In this document: positions 32,169-40,269 of the stretch, in pieces
Layout of the letters: each line of letters starts with the position of its first letter
How positions within the stretch are numbered: position 1 is the stretch's first letter
Source of the DNA: Hyphomicrobiales bacterium
GTDB taxonomy: Bacteria; Pseudomonadota; Alphaproteobacteria; Rhizobiales; Rhizobiaceae
NCBI GenBank assembly: GCA_900473745.1
Contig: UCMW01000010.1
Span: 124,001 to 188,000 of the forward strand
Direction: 5' to 3'
Length of the DNA stretch: 64,000 bases
Notes under the pieces: model-generated
Database searches by the model: none
What the model saw: only the letters and a program-made list of their open reading frames with translations
What the model was told of the DNA's origin: nothing
Program-made: the position numbers and the translations under genes

Positions 32169-34259
32169 TCAGACCTTCGGCTTGTAAGGCTTCTTCTTTG
32201 CACCGCCGGCGGCGCCCCGGTCTTCGAACTTGCCCTTCGGCTTGCCTGCATAGGCTGGCTTGTCGCCCTTGGGCTTGCCAGCCCAATCAGGCTTGGCAGA
32301 CTTGTCCCAGGCATTGGACGCGCCTTTCGGCTTCTTGAAGGCGGGCTTGGCCGGAGCGTCGCCCCAGACTTCGGCATCGGTCGCGGCCATCGCGTCACGT
32401 GGCGCGCGAGGGGCTGCATCGTCCTTGCGGGGATAAGGCTTCTTGTCGCCGAATGGCTTCTTCTCGCCATAGGGAGCCTTGTCGCCGAAAGGCTTGCGTT
32501 CACCGGAAGACTTCCGGTCGTCCGACTTGCGGTCGCCATAGGCCTTTTTCTCAGAATAAGGCTTGCGGTCGCCTTCCTCGCGCGGCGGGCGAGCGGCTCG
32601 CTCCTTCGGAGCAGCGTTGAAATCTGGCATGCCGGGAAGCTGCGACAGTGTGATGCCGCGTTCCATTGTCTTGTTGGGGCCTAGCGCGCCGAGGAAGGTA
32701 TCCAGCGCGCTTGCGGCGATCTCGACGAAGGTTTCCTCGGGCTGCATCTTGATGGCGCCGATTTCGTTCTTGGTGATGTTGCCATTGCGGCAGAGCATCG
32801 GGATCAGCCAGCGGGGCTCTGCATTCTGGCGGCGGCCGACAGAGACGGAGAACCAGACACTCGCGCCGAAATCCCCGCGCGGCTTGGTCGCGGAATTGGC
32901 CGGGTTGGCGTAGTCAGGCTCCTTGCGGGCTTTGCCGGCTTCGAGGCTGACGGGGATCAGGTCTTCCGGTGCCGAGCGATGGCCGCGCTGCAGGCGCAGG
33001 AAGGCGGCAGCGATCTGTTCCGCGCCATGTGTCGCGATCAATGCCTCGATCATCGGCACTTCGTCTTCGCCGATCGCCTGGGTCAACGACGGATCGGCCA
33101 TCAGGCGTTCGTCGTCACGGGCCTGAACTTCGTCTGCAGACGGCGGCAGCGCCCAGGTCGGGCGCACATTGGCGCCGCCGAGCAGGCGTTCTGCCTTGCG
33201 GCGGGCGCTGTTCGGCACGATGAGAGCAGACACACCCTTGTTGCCGGCGCGGCCGGTACGGCCGGAACGGTGCAGCAGGGTGTCGGAATTGGTCGGCAGG
33301 TCGGCATGTATGACGAGCTCAAGGCCCGGTAGGTCGATGCCGCGGGCGGCAACGTCTGTCGCGACGCAAACGCGCGCACGACCGTCGCGCATGGCCTGCA
33401 GCGCATGGGTGCGTTCGTTCTGTGAGAGTTCGCCCGACAGCGCGACAACGGAGAAGCCGCGATTGTGCAGGCGGGCCGTCAGGTGGTTCACGGCGGCGCG
33501 GGTCGAGCAGAAGACGATGGCGTTCTTCGCCTCGTAATAGCGCAACACGTTGATGATAGCGTTCTCGCGGTCGGGATTGGCAACGGCGAGTGCCCGGTAT
33601 TCGATATCGACGTGCTGCTTCTGCTCGGAGACCGTCTCTATGCGGCGGGCGTCGCGTTGGTAGCTCTTGGCCAGGTCGGAGATCGAGCGCGGCACGGTTG
33701 CTGAGAACATCAGGGTCCGGCGCTCGTCGGGGGATTGCTGCAGGATGAATTCGAGATCTTCGCGGAAGCCGAGATCGAGCATTTCGTCGGCTTCGTCGAG
33801 CACGACGACCCGCATCTGCGACAGGTCGAGGGCGCGGCGCGTGATGTGGTCGCGCAGGCGCCCCGGTGTGCCGACGATGATGTGGGCGCCGCGTTCCAGC
33901 GCACGGCGTTCGTTGCGGATGTCCATGCCGCCGACGCAGGAGCCGATGATGGCGCCGGTCTCGGCATAGAGCCATTCGAGTTCGCGCATGACCTGCATTG
34001 CAAGTTCGCGCGTCGGTGCGATGGCGAGTGCCAGCGGTGCGCCGGCGCGATCGAAGCGGCCACCTTCCGGCAGCAGGGTCGGCGCCATGGCGAGACCAAA
34101 TGCGACGGTCTTGCCGGAACCGGTCTGGGCTGAGACGAGCGCATCGCGACCTTGAAGGTCGGGGTCGATCATCGCCTGCTGCACGGGGGTAAGGGTCTCG
34201 TACCCGCGCTTGCGCAAGGCCTCAGCGATCGCCGGGACGATGGCGTCAAAATCAGTCAT
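32169..34259 (-). CDS. DEAD-box ATP-dependent RNA helicase with basic repetitive tail
   Basis: The 696-residue protein should unwind RNA, probably in ribosome assembly or mRNA turnover. The helicase core has motif I AQTGSGKT (44-51), DEAD at 155-158, SAT at 186-188 and HRSGRTGRAG near 320. At about 470-540 there is a DbpA/DeaD-type RNA-binding domain (VWFSVSVGRRQ ... ITKNEIGAI). The last 150 residues are Lys-, Pro-, Gly- and Asp-rich with repeats such as KPFGDKKPY. It resembles the DeaD/DbpA group of rhizobia; I do not assign a symbol. The gene is divergent from the exonuclease at 34451. Confidence 0.93.
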   Translation of the reverse strand: MTDFDAIVPAIAEALRKRGYETLTPVQQAMIDPDLQGRDALVSAQTGSGKTVAFGLAMAPTLLPEGGRFDRAGAPLALAIAPTRELAMQVMRELEWLYAETGAIIGSCVGGMDIRNERRALERGAHIIVGTPGRLRDHITRRALDLSQMRVVVLDEADEMLDLGFREDLEFILQQSPDERRTLMFSATVPRSISDLAKSYQRDARRIETVSEQKQHVDIEYRALAVANPDRENAIINVLRYYEAKNAIVFCSTRAAVNHLTARLHNRGFSVVALSGELSQNERTHALQAMRDGRARVCVATDVAARGIDLPGLELVIHADLPTNSDTLLHRSGRTGRAGNKGVSALIVPNSARRKAERLLGGANVRPTWALPPSADEVQARDDERLMADPSLTQAIGEDEVPMIEALIATHGAEQIAAAFLRLQRGHRSAPEDLIPVSLEAGKARKEPDYANPANSATKPRGDFGASVWFSVSVGRRQNAEPRWLIPMLCRNGNITKNEIGAIKMQPEETFVEIAASALDTFLGALGPNKTMERGITLSQLPGMPDFNAAPKERAARPPREEGDRKPYSEKKAYGDRKSDDRKSSGERKPFGDKAPYGEKKPFGDKKPYPRKDDAAPRAPRDAMAATDAEVWGDAPAKPAFKKPKGASNAWDKSAKPDWAGKPKGDKPAYAGKPKGKFEDRGAAGGAKKKPYKPKV
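32400..32600 (-). repeat. Coding repeats in the helicase tail
   Basis: This part of the helicase gene encodes near-copies of a six- to eight-residue unit (KPYSEKKAYGDRK, KPFGDKAPYGEK, KPFGDKKPY). The DNA copies share the core CTTCTTCTCGCCATA/CCGAA on the plus strand but differ in third positions. Such tails bind RNA non-specifically and vary in length. Confidence 0.75.
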
Positions 34260-34450
34260 GAATTGGTCTTTCGAATGTGATGGATGGTGCGGGCGAAAGC
34301 ACCGCGCCCGCCGATTGCGGGTATGTTTGCGCTGTTCCTACTCGCAAGGACCCGGAAAGTCGAGGGGGAGGAGGCGAAAAGCCGTCGGATGGTGAAAGGG
34401 GGATGACGTGGTGCCTTGCCCGAATCCCTCCTGCGCCCTATGGCATGTTC

Positions 34451-35092
34451 ATGTCTATCTCCGATTTCTCCGGCAGAACCATTGCCATCGACTTCGAGAC
34501 CGCAACGGAAGCGCGCGCGAGTGCCTGTTCGATCGGGCTTGCCTTCATCGAGAGTGGACGCGTGGTGCGGATCGAAGAGCGCCTCATCCGGCCGCCGCAA
34601 AACCGCTATTCGCCCTTCAACATCGCCATTCACGGGATCCGGCCCGAGCATACTGCTCATGCTCCCGATTTTGCCGAGGTCATGGCGGAGTTCGTGGCTG
34701 ACTTCGAGGGCGCACGGATGATCGCGCACAATGCGTCCTTCGATTTTTCCGTGCTGAGGGCCTGTCTCGACCTCTGCGGGTTGGAATATCCGGATGTTTC
34801 TTATCTCTGCAGCGTGAAGCTCGCGCAGCGCCACTGGCCGGACCTCGGATCGCACCGGCTGAACGTGCTTGCGGCCCATCTCGGTCTCACTTTCCTGCAT
34901 CACAATGCAGCGGAGGACGCTCGCATCTGCGCAGAGGCTTGTATCGCCATGGCTGTGGAGGCCGAGGTGGAAGACCTTTTCGAACTCGCGGTGAAGCACG
35001 GGCTCAATCCGGGTCGGCTGCATAGGCAGGGATATGACGCCTGCTCCTTCGCCCGCAAGCCGAAGAGCAAGGCGGCCGCCTTGCAAGCCTGA
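34451..35092 (+). CDS. DEDDh-type 3'-5' exonuclease
   Basis: The 213-residue protein has the exonuclease motifs of the DnaQ superfamily: IDFETAT (Asp, Glu) near residue 12, HNASFDFSVL (Asp) near 95 and HNAAEDARI (His, Asp) near 150. It probably degrades single-stranded DNA or proofreads, independently of the DNA polymerase III core. ATG at 34451 gives the natural start before the first strand. No good ribosome binding site precedes it; an in-frame ATG at 34403 next to AAAGGGGG is an alternative. It starts divergently from the helicase gene. Confidence 0.85.
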   Translation: MSISDFSGRTIAIDFETATEARASACSIGLAFIESGRVVRIEERLIRPPQNRYSPFNIAIHGIRPEHTAHAPDFAEVMAEFVADFEGARMIAHNASFDFSVLRACLDLCGLEYPDVSYLCSVKLAQRHWPDLGSHRLNVLAAHLGLTFLHHNAAEDARICAEACIAMAVEAEVEDLFELAVKHGLNPGRLHRQGYDACSFARKPKSKAAALQA

Positions 35093-35135
35093 GGTGACAT
35101 CCTATCTTCAGGGATATCACAAAGGAGTGAAGTCG

Positions 35136-35624
35136 ATGTCGATCCGTCAAGCCGCCGCCGCCGCTGCCATTTTTGCTGCCACGGCGGCTCCTGCCTCGTC
35201 CGAAGTCGTCGGAAAAGTCGGCGTCGACTGGGTCGGCAACGACATCGTCGTCGAAGCGGTGATGGACCCCGATGTGAAGGGAGTGACATGCCACGTCACC
35301 TATTTCGACCGATCTCTCATCGACCGCCTGTCGAAGGGCAACTGGTTCGAGGATCCTTCCAACAATTCGATTGCCTGCCGTCAGACCGGGCCAATCGAGA
35401 TCGGCGACATCGACCTGTCGCAAGAGGGTGAGGAAGTTTTCCGGGAGGGGCTTTCGATCATCTGGAAGTCCCTCGTCGTCAACCGCATCTACGACAAGGA
35501 AAACGACACGCTGATCTATTTGGCGCATTCGCGCCAGGTGGTGGAGGGGTCGGCAAAAATGGCGATTTCGACCGTGCCACTGTTCAATCAGAACGTCGTC
35601 TGGACCTCGGGAAAACCCCAATGA
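35136..35624 (+). CDS. creA: CreA family periplasmic protein
   Basis: The 162-residue precursor has a signal peptide of about 22 residues (AAAAAAIFAATAAPASS) and the CreA domain: VGKVGVDWVGNDI, DPDVKGVTCHVTYF and SNNSIACRQTGPI. CreA is a small conserved proteobacterial protein of unknown function, first noted beside creBCD in E. coli; no creBCD genes are seen here. ATG at 35136 follows AAAGGAG at 35121-35127. It lies 43 bases after the exonuclease gene and may be co-transcribed. Confidence 0.88.
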   Translation: MSIRQAAAAAAIFAATAAPASSEVVGKVGVDWVGNDIVVEAVMDPDVKGVTCHVTYFDRSLIDRLSKGNWFEDPSNNSIACRQTGPIEIGDIDLSQEGEEVFREGLSIIWKSLVVNRIYDKENDTLIYLAHSRQVVEGSAKMAISTVPLFNQNVVWTSGKPQ

Positions 35625-35775
35625 TCGACCATATCAGGTGGTATCGGGACTTCGCCGTATCGATGTGATGGAGGTCACTTTCACGGGTCCTATTCCGCAT
35701 CCATGGATACAGGGTCGGTGTCGCGTCCCCCCAATTTCGCAGCCGGCGGGAGAGTAGCCTGTTCAACTCTCCATC

Positions 35776-35813
35776 AAAAAGACGCCCTGGAGCCCATCGG
35801 ATCCAGGGCGTCT
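35776..35813 (-). terminator. Terminator of the small secreted protein gene
   Basis: AGACGCCCTGGA (35780-35791) and TCCAGGGCGTCT (35802-35813) form a 12-base-pair stem with a 10-base loop. On the minus strand it is followed by a T run (plus-strand AAAAA at 35776-35780). It lies 21 bases past the stop at 35835. Confidence 0.92.
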
Positions 35814-35834
35814 GTGGTTCAAATCAACGATCGA

Positions 35835-36200
35835 TTACTTGACGTAGACGATCTTGCCGCCGTTGGCTGCTTCTTCAACGTGGAATACGTTGGCAGCCTG
35901 GACGCTTTCGGCCTGCATGGCCTGGGCGATCGCCGGATCGGCGCTGATCATCGACTGAGCAGCCGCCATCGATTCCGAGCTGTTGGCCAGCTGCTCGAGG
36001 CGGGTGTGCTCAGAGCGGTTCTGGTCGTTGTCGAGGCTGTCGAGGCGGACAATGCTCACGCCTTCGGTCGACATGGCCGTCGAGTTCGTGGTGGTCGTGG
36101 TGTCGACCATCGGGTCGGCGGCGGTCTGTGCGAGAGCTACGCCCGAAACGGAGGCGATGGACATGGCACCGGCGAGCGCGAGCTTTACTGCAGAATTCAT
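35835..36200 (-). CDS. Small secreted protein of unknown function, probable stress regulon member
   Basis: The 121-residue precursor has a signal peptide (MNSAVKLALAGAMSIASVSG, cleavage after ALA near residue 24). The mature part is low in complexity: a Thr-rich stretch, a charged middle (DSLDNDQNRSEHTRLEQL), and a C-terminal NVFHVEEAANGGKIVYVK segment. I recognise no family. It has a good ribosome binding site (AAGGAG), its own terminator, and an EcfG-type promoter at 36258-36282, so it is a single-gene unit probably switched on in general stress. No Cys is present. Confidence 0.82.
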   Translation of the reverse strand: MNSAVKLALAGAMSIASVSGVALAQTAADPMVDTTTTTNSTAMSTEGVSIVRLDSLDNDQNRSEHTRLEQLANSSESMAAAQSMISADPAIAQAMQAESVQAANVFHVEEAANGGKIVYVK

Positions 36201-36257
36201 GGTCTTTCTCCTTGGTTTCTCTTCAGAATTTCTTGCTTCGTTAGAAGCTGACAGGAA

Positions 36258-36282
36258 AACGCAAGACCGTGATCAGGGTTCC
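36258..36282 (-). promoter_or_regulatory. EcfG (general stress) promoter for the secreted protein gene
   Basis: On the minus strand GGAAC (36282-36278) is separated by exactly 16 bases from CGTT (36261-36258). This matches the consensus of the alphaproteobacterial general stress sigma factor EcfG (RpoE2 in Sinorhizobium). The start point would fall near 36250, giving a 50-base leader before the ATG at 36200. Confidence 0.78.
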
Positions 36283-36390
36283 GGTTGAACCAAAAAATAT
36301 TTATAAATTATAATCAATATTCGCCATAACATCATACAAACGTAAAGAACGCCATCGGTGGAGCCGATCGCGTTCGGTGTAAAACTGACG

Positions 36391-36420
36391 GAAAAATGCC
36401 CCCCGGATACGGGGCATTTT
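36391..36420 (-). terminator. Terminator of the mcp-cheW unit
   Basis: AAAATGCCCC (36393-36402) pairs with GGGGCATTTT (36411-36420). On the minus strand the stem runs into TTTTC. It lies 20 bases beyond the cheW stop. Confidence 0.85.
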
Positions 36421-36439
36421 CCTGGGAAGGGTGATGGGC

Positions 36440-36904
36440 TTAGGCGGCTTGCGCCAGTTCGTCGGCGATGACCGTGTCGAGGTTGAGGAAGCAGACCATC
36501 GATTTTTCGAGTGCGACGATGCCGCGGCAGAAGGCGCGCTGGGCTTCCGGAATGATTTCCGGTGCGGGCTGCAGGTCTTCACTCTTGATCGTCATCATGT
36601 CGGACACCTGCTCGACCAGAAGGCCGACCAGCTTGCCGGCGATGTCGGTGACGATGATCGCGGCGCGCTCCGACGGTTCGGTCATCTTCATGCCGAGGCG
36701 GCATGCCATGTCGATGACCGGGATGACGGCGCCGCGCAGGTTGATCAGACCGAGAACGTAAGGCGGGGTGTGCGGCATTGGCGTCACCGGTGCCCAGCCG
36801 CGGATTTCGCGGATGGCCATGATGTCGATGCAGAATTCCTGGTCGCCGAGATGGAACGATACGATTTCCAGATACGCACCCGACTGTTTGATGGCATTGC
36901 TCAT
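36440..36904 (-). CDS. cheW: Chemotaxis coupling protein CheW
   Basis: CheW couples chemoreceptors to the histidine kinase CheA. The 154-residue protein covers one CheW domain: EIVSFHLGDQEFCIDIMAIREI at the start, GLINLRGAVIPVIDM in the middle and VGLLVEQVSDM followed by CRGIVALEKSMVCFLNL. Start is at 36904, only 2 bases after the receptor gene stop, so both are surely one transcript. No cheA, cheY or cheB is in the window, so this is a receptor-coupler satellite of a main chemotaxis cluster elsewhere. Confidence 0.95.
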   Translation of the reverse strand: MSNAIKQSGAYLEIVSFHLGDQEFCIDIMAIREIRGWAPVTPMPHTPPYVLGLINLRGAVIPVIDMACRLGMKMTEPSERAAIIVTDIAGKLVGLLVEQVSDMMTIKSEDLQPAPEIIPEAQRAFCRGIVALEKSMVCFLNLDTVIADELAQAA

Positions 36905-36906
36905 GG

Positions 36907-38874
36907 TCAGAACTCTTCCCAGTGTTCTTTCGCTGCGGCAGCTGAGGCTGTTGCCGAAGCAGTTCGGTTAAACGATCCCGCGACCTTGTCCATCAGCGCC
37001 CGTGCGGGAGACGGTTTCTGAGGGGAGGCGGCGCGTGCCGGCTCCTGATGTTGGACATGAGCAGTCTGGCCCAAGGTCACCTTGAACTGCCCGACGAGGC
37101 GCGAAAGGTTTTCCGCATCGCTCGCCAGTGTGTGGCTTGCCGCATTGGTCTGCTCTACCATCGCGGCATTCTGTTGCGTGACCTGATCCATCTGGCCGAC
37201 GGCCGAATTGATCTCGCTCAGACCAACCGATTGTTCTCTCGCGCTGGTAACGATTGCCTTAACATGCTCGTTAATTCGTAAAACATCTTCGCCGATCCGG
37301 TGCAGCGCCTGTCCGGTCGCAGTCACCAGCTCGACCCCGGAGCGCACTTCGTCATTGGATCGTGTCACCAGTGTCTTGATGTCGCGAGCGGCGTCGGCAG
37401 CCCTTCCGGCCAGCGCCCGAACTTCCTGGGCAACGACGGCGAAGCCCTTGCCGGCCTCGCCGGCGCGCGCTGCCTCGACGCCCGCATTGAGTGCCAGGAG
37501 GTTCGTCTGGAAGGCGATTTCGTCAATGACGTTGATGATCTTGCCGATCTCGTCGGTCGCGTCCTCAATGCGGTTCATTGCGGCCATTGCCTCGTTGACC
37601 ACCGCACCGGATTTTTCGGTGTAGTCCTTGGCGTTGTCCACCATGTGGCTCGCCTCTTCGGCCCGCTCGGTCGCGCCCTTGACCGTTTCGGTGATCTCGG
37701 AGAGAGCCGCAGAAGTTTCCTCAAGTGAAGCGGCCTGCTGTTCGGTGCGGCGGGCCAGATCATCGGCGGCGCTGCGCATCTGCTGGCTGTTGGCGTGGAT
37801 CGAGCTGCTGTTGGACGATATCTCGGTCATGACCCGCTTGAGGTTCGTCGCCACTTCGTTGAAGTCTGTGCGCAGCCGTTCGAGATCAGGCGGGAAGGGG
37901 GCCGTGATGGATGCGAAGAGGTCGCCCTTCGAAAGCCGCGTCAGGCCTTCGCCGAGCGCATCGACAGCACCCTTCAAGGCTTTCGTATCAGCTTCCATGC
38001 TGGCAGTGCGGGTTTCGCGTTCCGTCTCGTTTTGCAGGCGCTGCGTCCTGGTCGCTTCTTCCAGGTCGCGCTTGTCGATGGCGGCCTTGCGGAAGATGTC
38101 GGCCGAACGCGCCATTCCGCCGATCTCGTCACGCCTTTCGGTGGCATCGACCTCGGCGTCGTAGTCGCCATCGATGATCCGTTGCATGCTGTTGCGCACC
38201 AACCGGATGCCATTGGCGATCGAATTGCCGTGCACGAGCTGGAGCACGATCACCGTGATGAAGGCAATACTGCCGAGCCAGAGCTGGAACTTCAGAGCCT
38301 GATTACTCGTGTTCGTGGCCCCGTTGACATAGTCTTCGACGAGATTGCCGCCGAGTGCTGACATATTGTTCAGCACGGTCGCCAGACGATCGCCGGCGCC
38401 GTCGATCGCATCGTCGATCGCAGCGTAGTCTGCCTCCGGCGCATTCGTCTCGACCATGCGCTTCAGATCGACCTGGATCGCCTGCGTCACCACCTTCAGG
38501 TCTTCGTCATAGGTGCCGACTTCGCCAGGTATGCCCGCCTGTGTCGCAATGGTCTTCAGAACCGCGGCGCCATCGACGAGCTGTGCGAGTGCCCCGTTGA
38601 TGATTTCGACACGCTCGGGCTGGATCTGCCCTTCTCCGCGATCGATGATCGTGTCCATGGCGGCCAGAACCATGCTGGCATTGGCGAGCCGCATCTCGTT
38701 GATGCGCTCAACCTGGTCCTTGATGACGATCGAATCGTGGATCGCGGCCGATATCCGCGTATTCTGATACCAGCCGACAGCCAGCATCGAGCCGATGCCG
38801 ACCACTGCGGCGGCTCCCAAGGTCATCAAACGCTGCCTGACCGACAGGTCTCTACCCGTAATGAGATTGAACAT
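36907..38874 (-). CDS. Methyl-accepting chemotaxis protein
   Basis: The 655-residue chemoreceptor has a transmembrane segment at about 15-35, a helical periplasmic domain of about 160 residues (Asp/Ala-rich, four-helix-bundle type), a second membrane segment near 195-215, HAMP domains (about 215-350) and the signalling hairpin with FQTNLLALNAGVEAARAGE near residue 470. The C-terminal residues HWEEF form a likely CheR/CheB-tethering pentapeptide. The ligand cannot be predicted. It is followed directly by cheW. Confidence 0.95.
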   Translation of the reverse strand: MFNLITGRDLSVRQRLMTLGAAAVVGIGSMLAVGWYQNTRISAAIHDSIVIKDQVERINEMRLANASMVLAAMDTIIDRGEGQIQPERVEIINGALAQLVDGAAVLKTIATQAGIPGEVGTYDEDLKVVTQAIQVDLKRMVETNAPEADYAAIDDAIDGAGDRLATVLNNMSALGGNLVEDYVNGATNTSNQALKFQLWLGSIAFITVIVLQLVHGNSIANGIRLVRNSMQRIIDGDYDAEVDATERRDEIGGMARSADIFRKAAIDKRDLEEATRTQRLQNETERETRTASMEADTKALKGAVDALGEGLTRLSKGDLFASITAPFPPDLERLRTDFNEVATNLKRVMTEISSNSSSIHANSQQMRSAADDLARRTEQQAASLEETSAALSEITETVKGATERAEEASHMVDNAKDYTEKSGAVVNEAMAAMNRIEDATDEIGKIINVIDEIAFQTNLLALNAGVEAARAGEAGKGFAVVAQEVRALAGRAADAARDIKTLVTRSNDEVRSGVELVTATGQALHRIGEDVLRINEHVKAIVTSAREQSVGLSEINSAVGQMDQVTQQNAAMVEQTNAASHTLASDAENLSRLVGQFKVTLGQTAHVQHQEPARAASPQKPSPARALMDKVAGSFNRTASATASAAAAKEHWEEF

Positions 38875-39009
38875 ATGAGTCCCCAGCCTCGATCCCGGCG
38901 GCCCGTGCGCGCCGGTGATGTGTCATGCGAAGCCGAGGTGGATTGGTCCCGGTGGACGGTCATGTCCGCTTGACCTTGCGGGCCAAAACGCTCACGCAGA
39001 ATCTCGAAT

Positions 39010-39030
39010 ATTAGTTAATCTAGAACTAAT
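39010..39030. promoter_or_regulatory. Inverted repeat upstream of the chemoreceptor gene
   Basis: ATTAGTT (39010-39016) and AACTAAT (39024-39030) form a 7-base inverted repeat with a 7-base centre, in an AT-rich island between the DUF2189 stop and the chemoreceptor start. It has no T run or GC content for a terminator. Its size and symmetry suit a dimeric regulator. Confidence 0.45.
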
Positions 39031-39066
39031 CGGGGGAAATTTCTTGGCAAAGGGCAAGTCACTTCG

Positions 39067-39855
39067 TCAGCTGGCGGTGATCGCGCGGCAATACAGATGC
39101 CACGTGGCGTGACCTGCGATGGGCAGGACTACGAGCAGGCCGAGAAACAGCGGTACGAGTGCAGCGATCGCCAGGCCCGCCACGACAAGTCCAAATGTCA
39201 GCATTGGAACCGGGTTTTCGATGACGGTGCGTATGCTCGTGAGCATCGCGGTGACGAAATCGACGTCGTGGTCGAGAAGCAGCGGCATGGAGATCACGGT
39301 CGTGCTGAAAAGAATGGTGGCAAGGACCGCACCGACAAGCGTGCCGATAGCGAGGAAGATCAGTCCTTCCGGTGTTGTGAGGACGACCTTCGCAAAAGCA
39401 TCCAGCGCGGCTGGAATGCGAAAGCCCAGAAACAGAGCCATCAAGAGGCGGACCTGATAGATCCAGATCCAGAAAATGAACATTACGACAAAGGCCATCC
39501 ATGACAATTGCCGCTCCCGCTGGCGGAAGACCTCGGCCAACACTGCTGTCCAGCTGATCTTTTCCCCGTGCCGGTGCCGTCTGCTGATTTCGTAGAGACC
39601 CACTGCCACGAAGGGGCCGATCAGAGGAAAGCCGATGGCGACAGGGATGATCATCCAGGGCAGATGATAATAGGTCAGCGTCACGGTGATGAAGAGACCG
39701 CCCAGTGTATAAATAGCGCCGAAAAACAGGCCGAATGTCGGATAGGTGCGGAAATCCCGCCAGCCATCGACCAAGGCCGCGCGGACATCATCCAACTGCA
39801 GCTTGTTGATCTGAAGTTTTGGCATGGAGCCCCGTTGGAGTGCCTGCTGTTCCAT
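39067..39855 (-). CDS. DUF2189 family integral membrane protein
   Basis: The 262-residue protein has about six hydrophobic segments in pairs and family-like sequences such as GWRDFRTYPTFGLFFGAIY and the PFVAVGLYEISRR segment. DUF2189 proteins are widespread in alpha- and betaproteobacteria next to respiratory genes; their role is unknown. The start at 39855 (MEQQALQRG) follows GGGAGGG. It is divergent from the small membrane protein and SCO genes, sharing a 137-base upstream region. Confidence 0.85.
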   Translation of the reverse strand: MEQQALQRGSMPKLQINKLQLDDVRAALVDGWRDFRTYPTFGLFFGAIYTLGGLFITVTLTYYHLPWMIIPVAIGFPLIGPFVAVGLYEISRRHRHGEKISWTAVLAEVFRQRERQLSWMAFVVMFIFWIWIYQVRLLMALFLGFRIPAALDAFAKVVLTTPEGLIFLAIGTLVGAVLATILFSTTVISMPLLLDHDVDFVTAMLTSIRTVIENPVPMLTFGLVVAGLAIAALVPLFLGLLVVLPIAGHATWHLYCRAITAS

Positions 39856-39992
39856 TGGTCCCTCCCAAGACGTCTGGTGCTGCAACAGTCTGTCAGCAAA
39901 TCGCGTTTCTGGTCCTTGATATCCGTCAAATCGAAAGTATCGGCATGAAAATCTTGCGTTCCATCCTGCCAGAACTGCGCTAAGATAGAGTC

Positions 39993-40148
39993 ATGTCCGA
40001 TATCGCCCGCGCTCAAAGATGGTTGCCTTACACGGCCCTGCTTCTGGCCGCGACGCTGTTCACCGTTGCGGTCTTCCTGGGCTGGATGCGATTCGGCGGC
40101 GAGATCTTCCTGTCCCTGATCGAAAGTGGTCTTGCCTACTGCTTTTGA
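39993..40148 (+). CDS. Small single-pass membrane protein, 51 residues
   Basis: ATG at 39993 opens a 51-codon frame to TGA at 40146-40148. The product, beginning MSDIARAQRWLPYTALLLAA, has one strong membrane helix (residues 11-30), a GWMRFGGEI turn and ends in YCF. No close family is recognised. It lies 121 bases before the SCO gene in the same direction. The ribosome binding site is weak (AAGATAGAG), so coding status is likely but not certain; its hydrophobic pattern and codon use look genuine. Confidence 0.6.
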   Translation: MSDIARAQRWLPYTALLLAATLFTVAVFLGWMRFGGEIFLSLIESGLAYCF

Positions 40149-40269
40149 CCTGGACGCAACCGTGACAAATCGGCGCTCTGTCCTGCAATTTCGTGGAGTT
40201 GAATTGCCATCCGCGTCGCCGGGGATTATCCGGCGCTACAAGGATTTCAAACGCTAAGGAATTGCCAGA

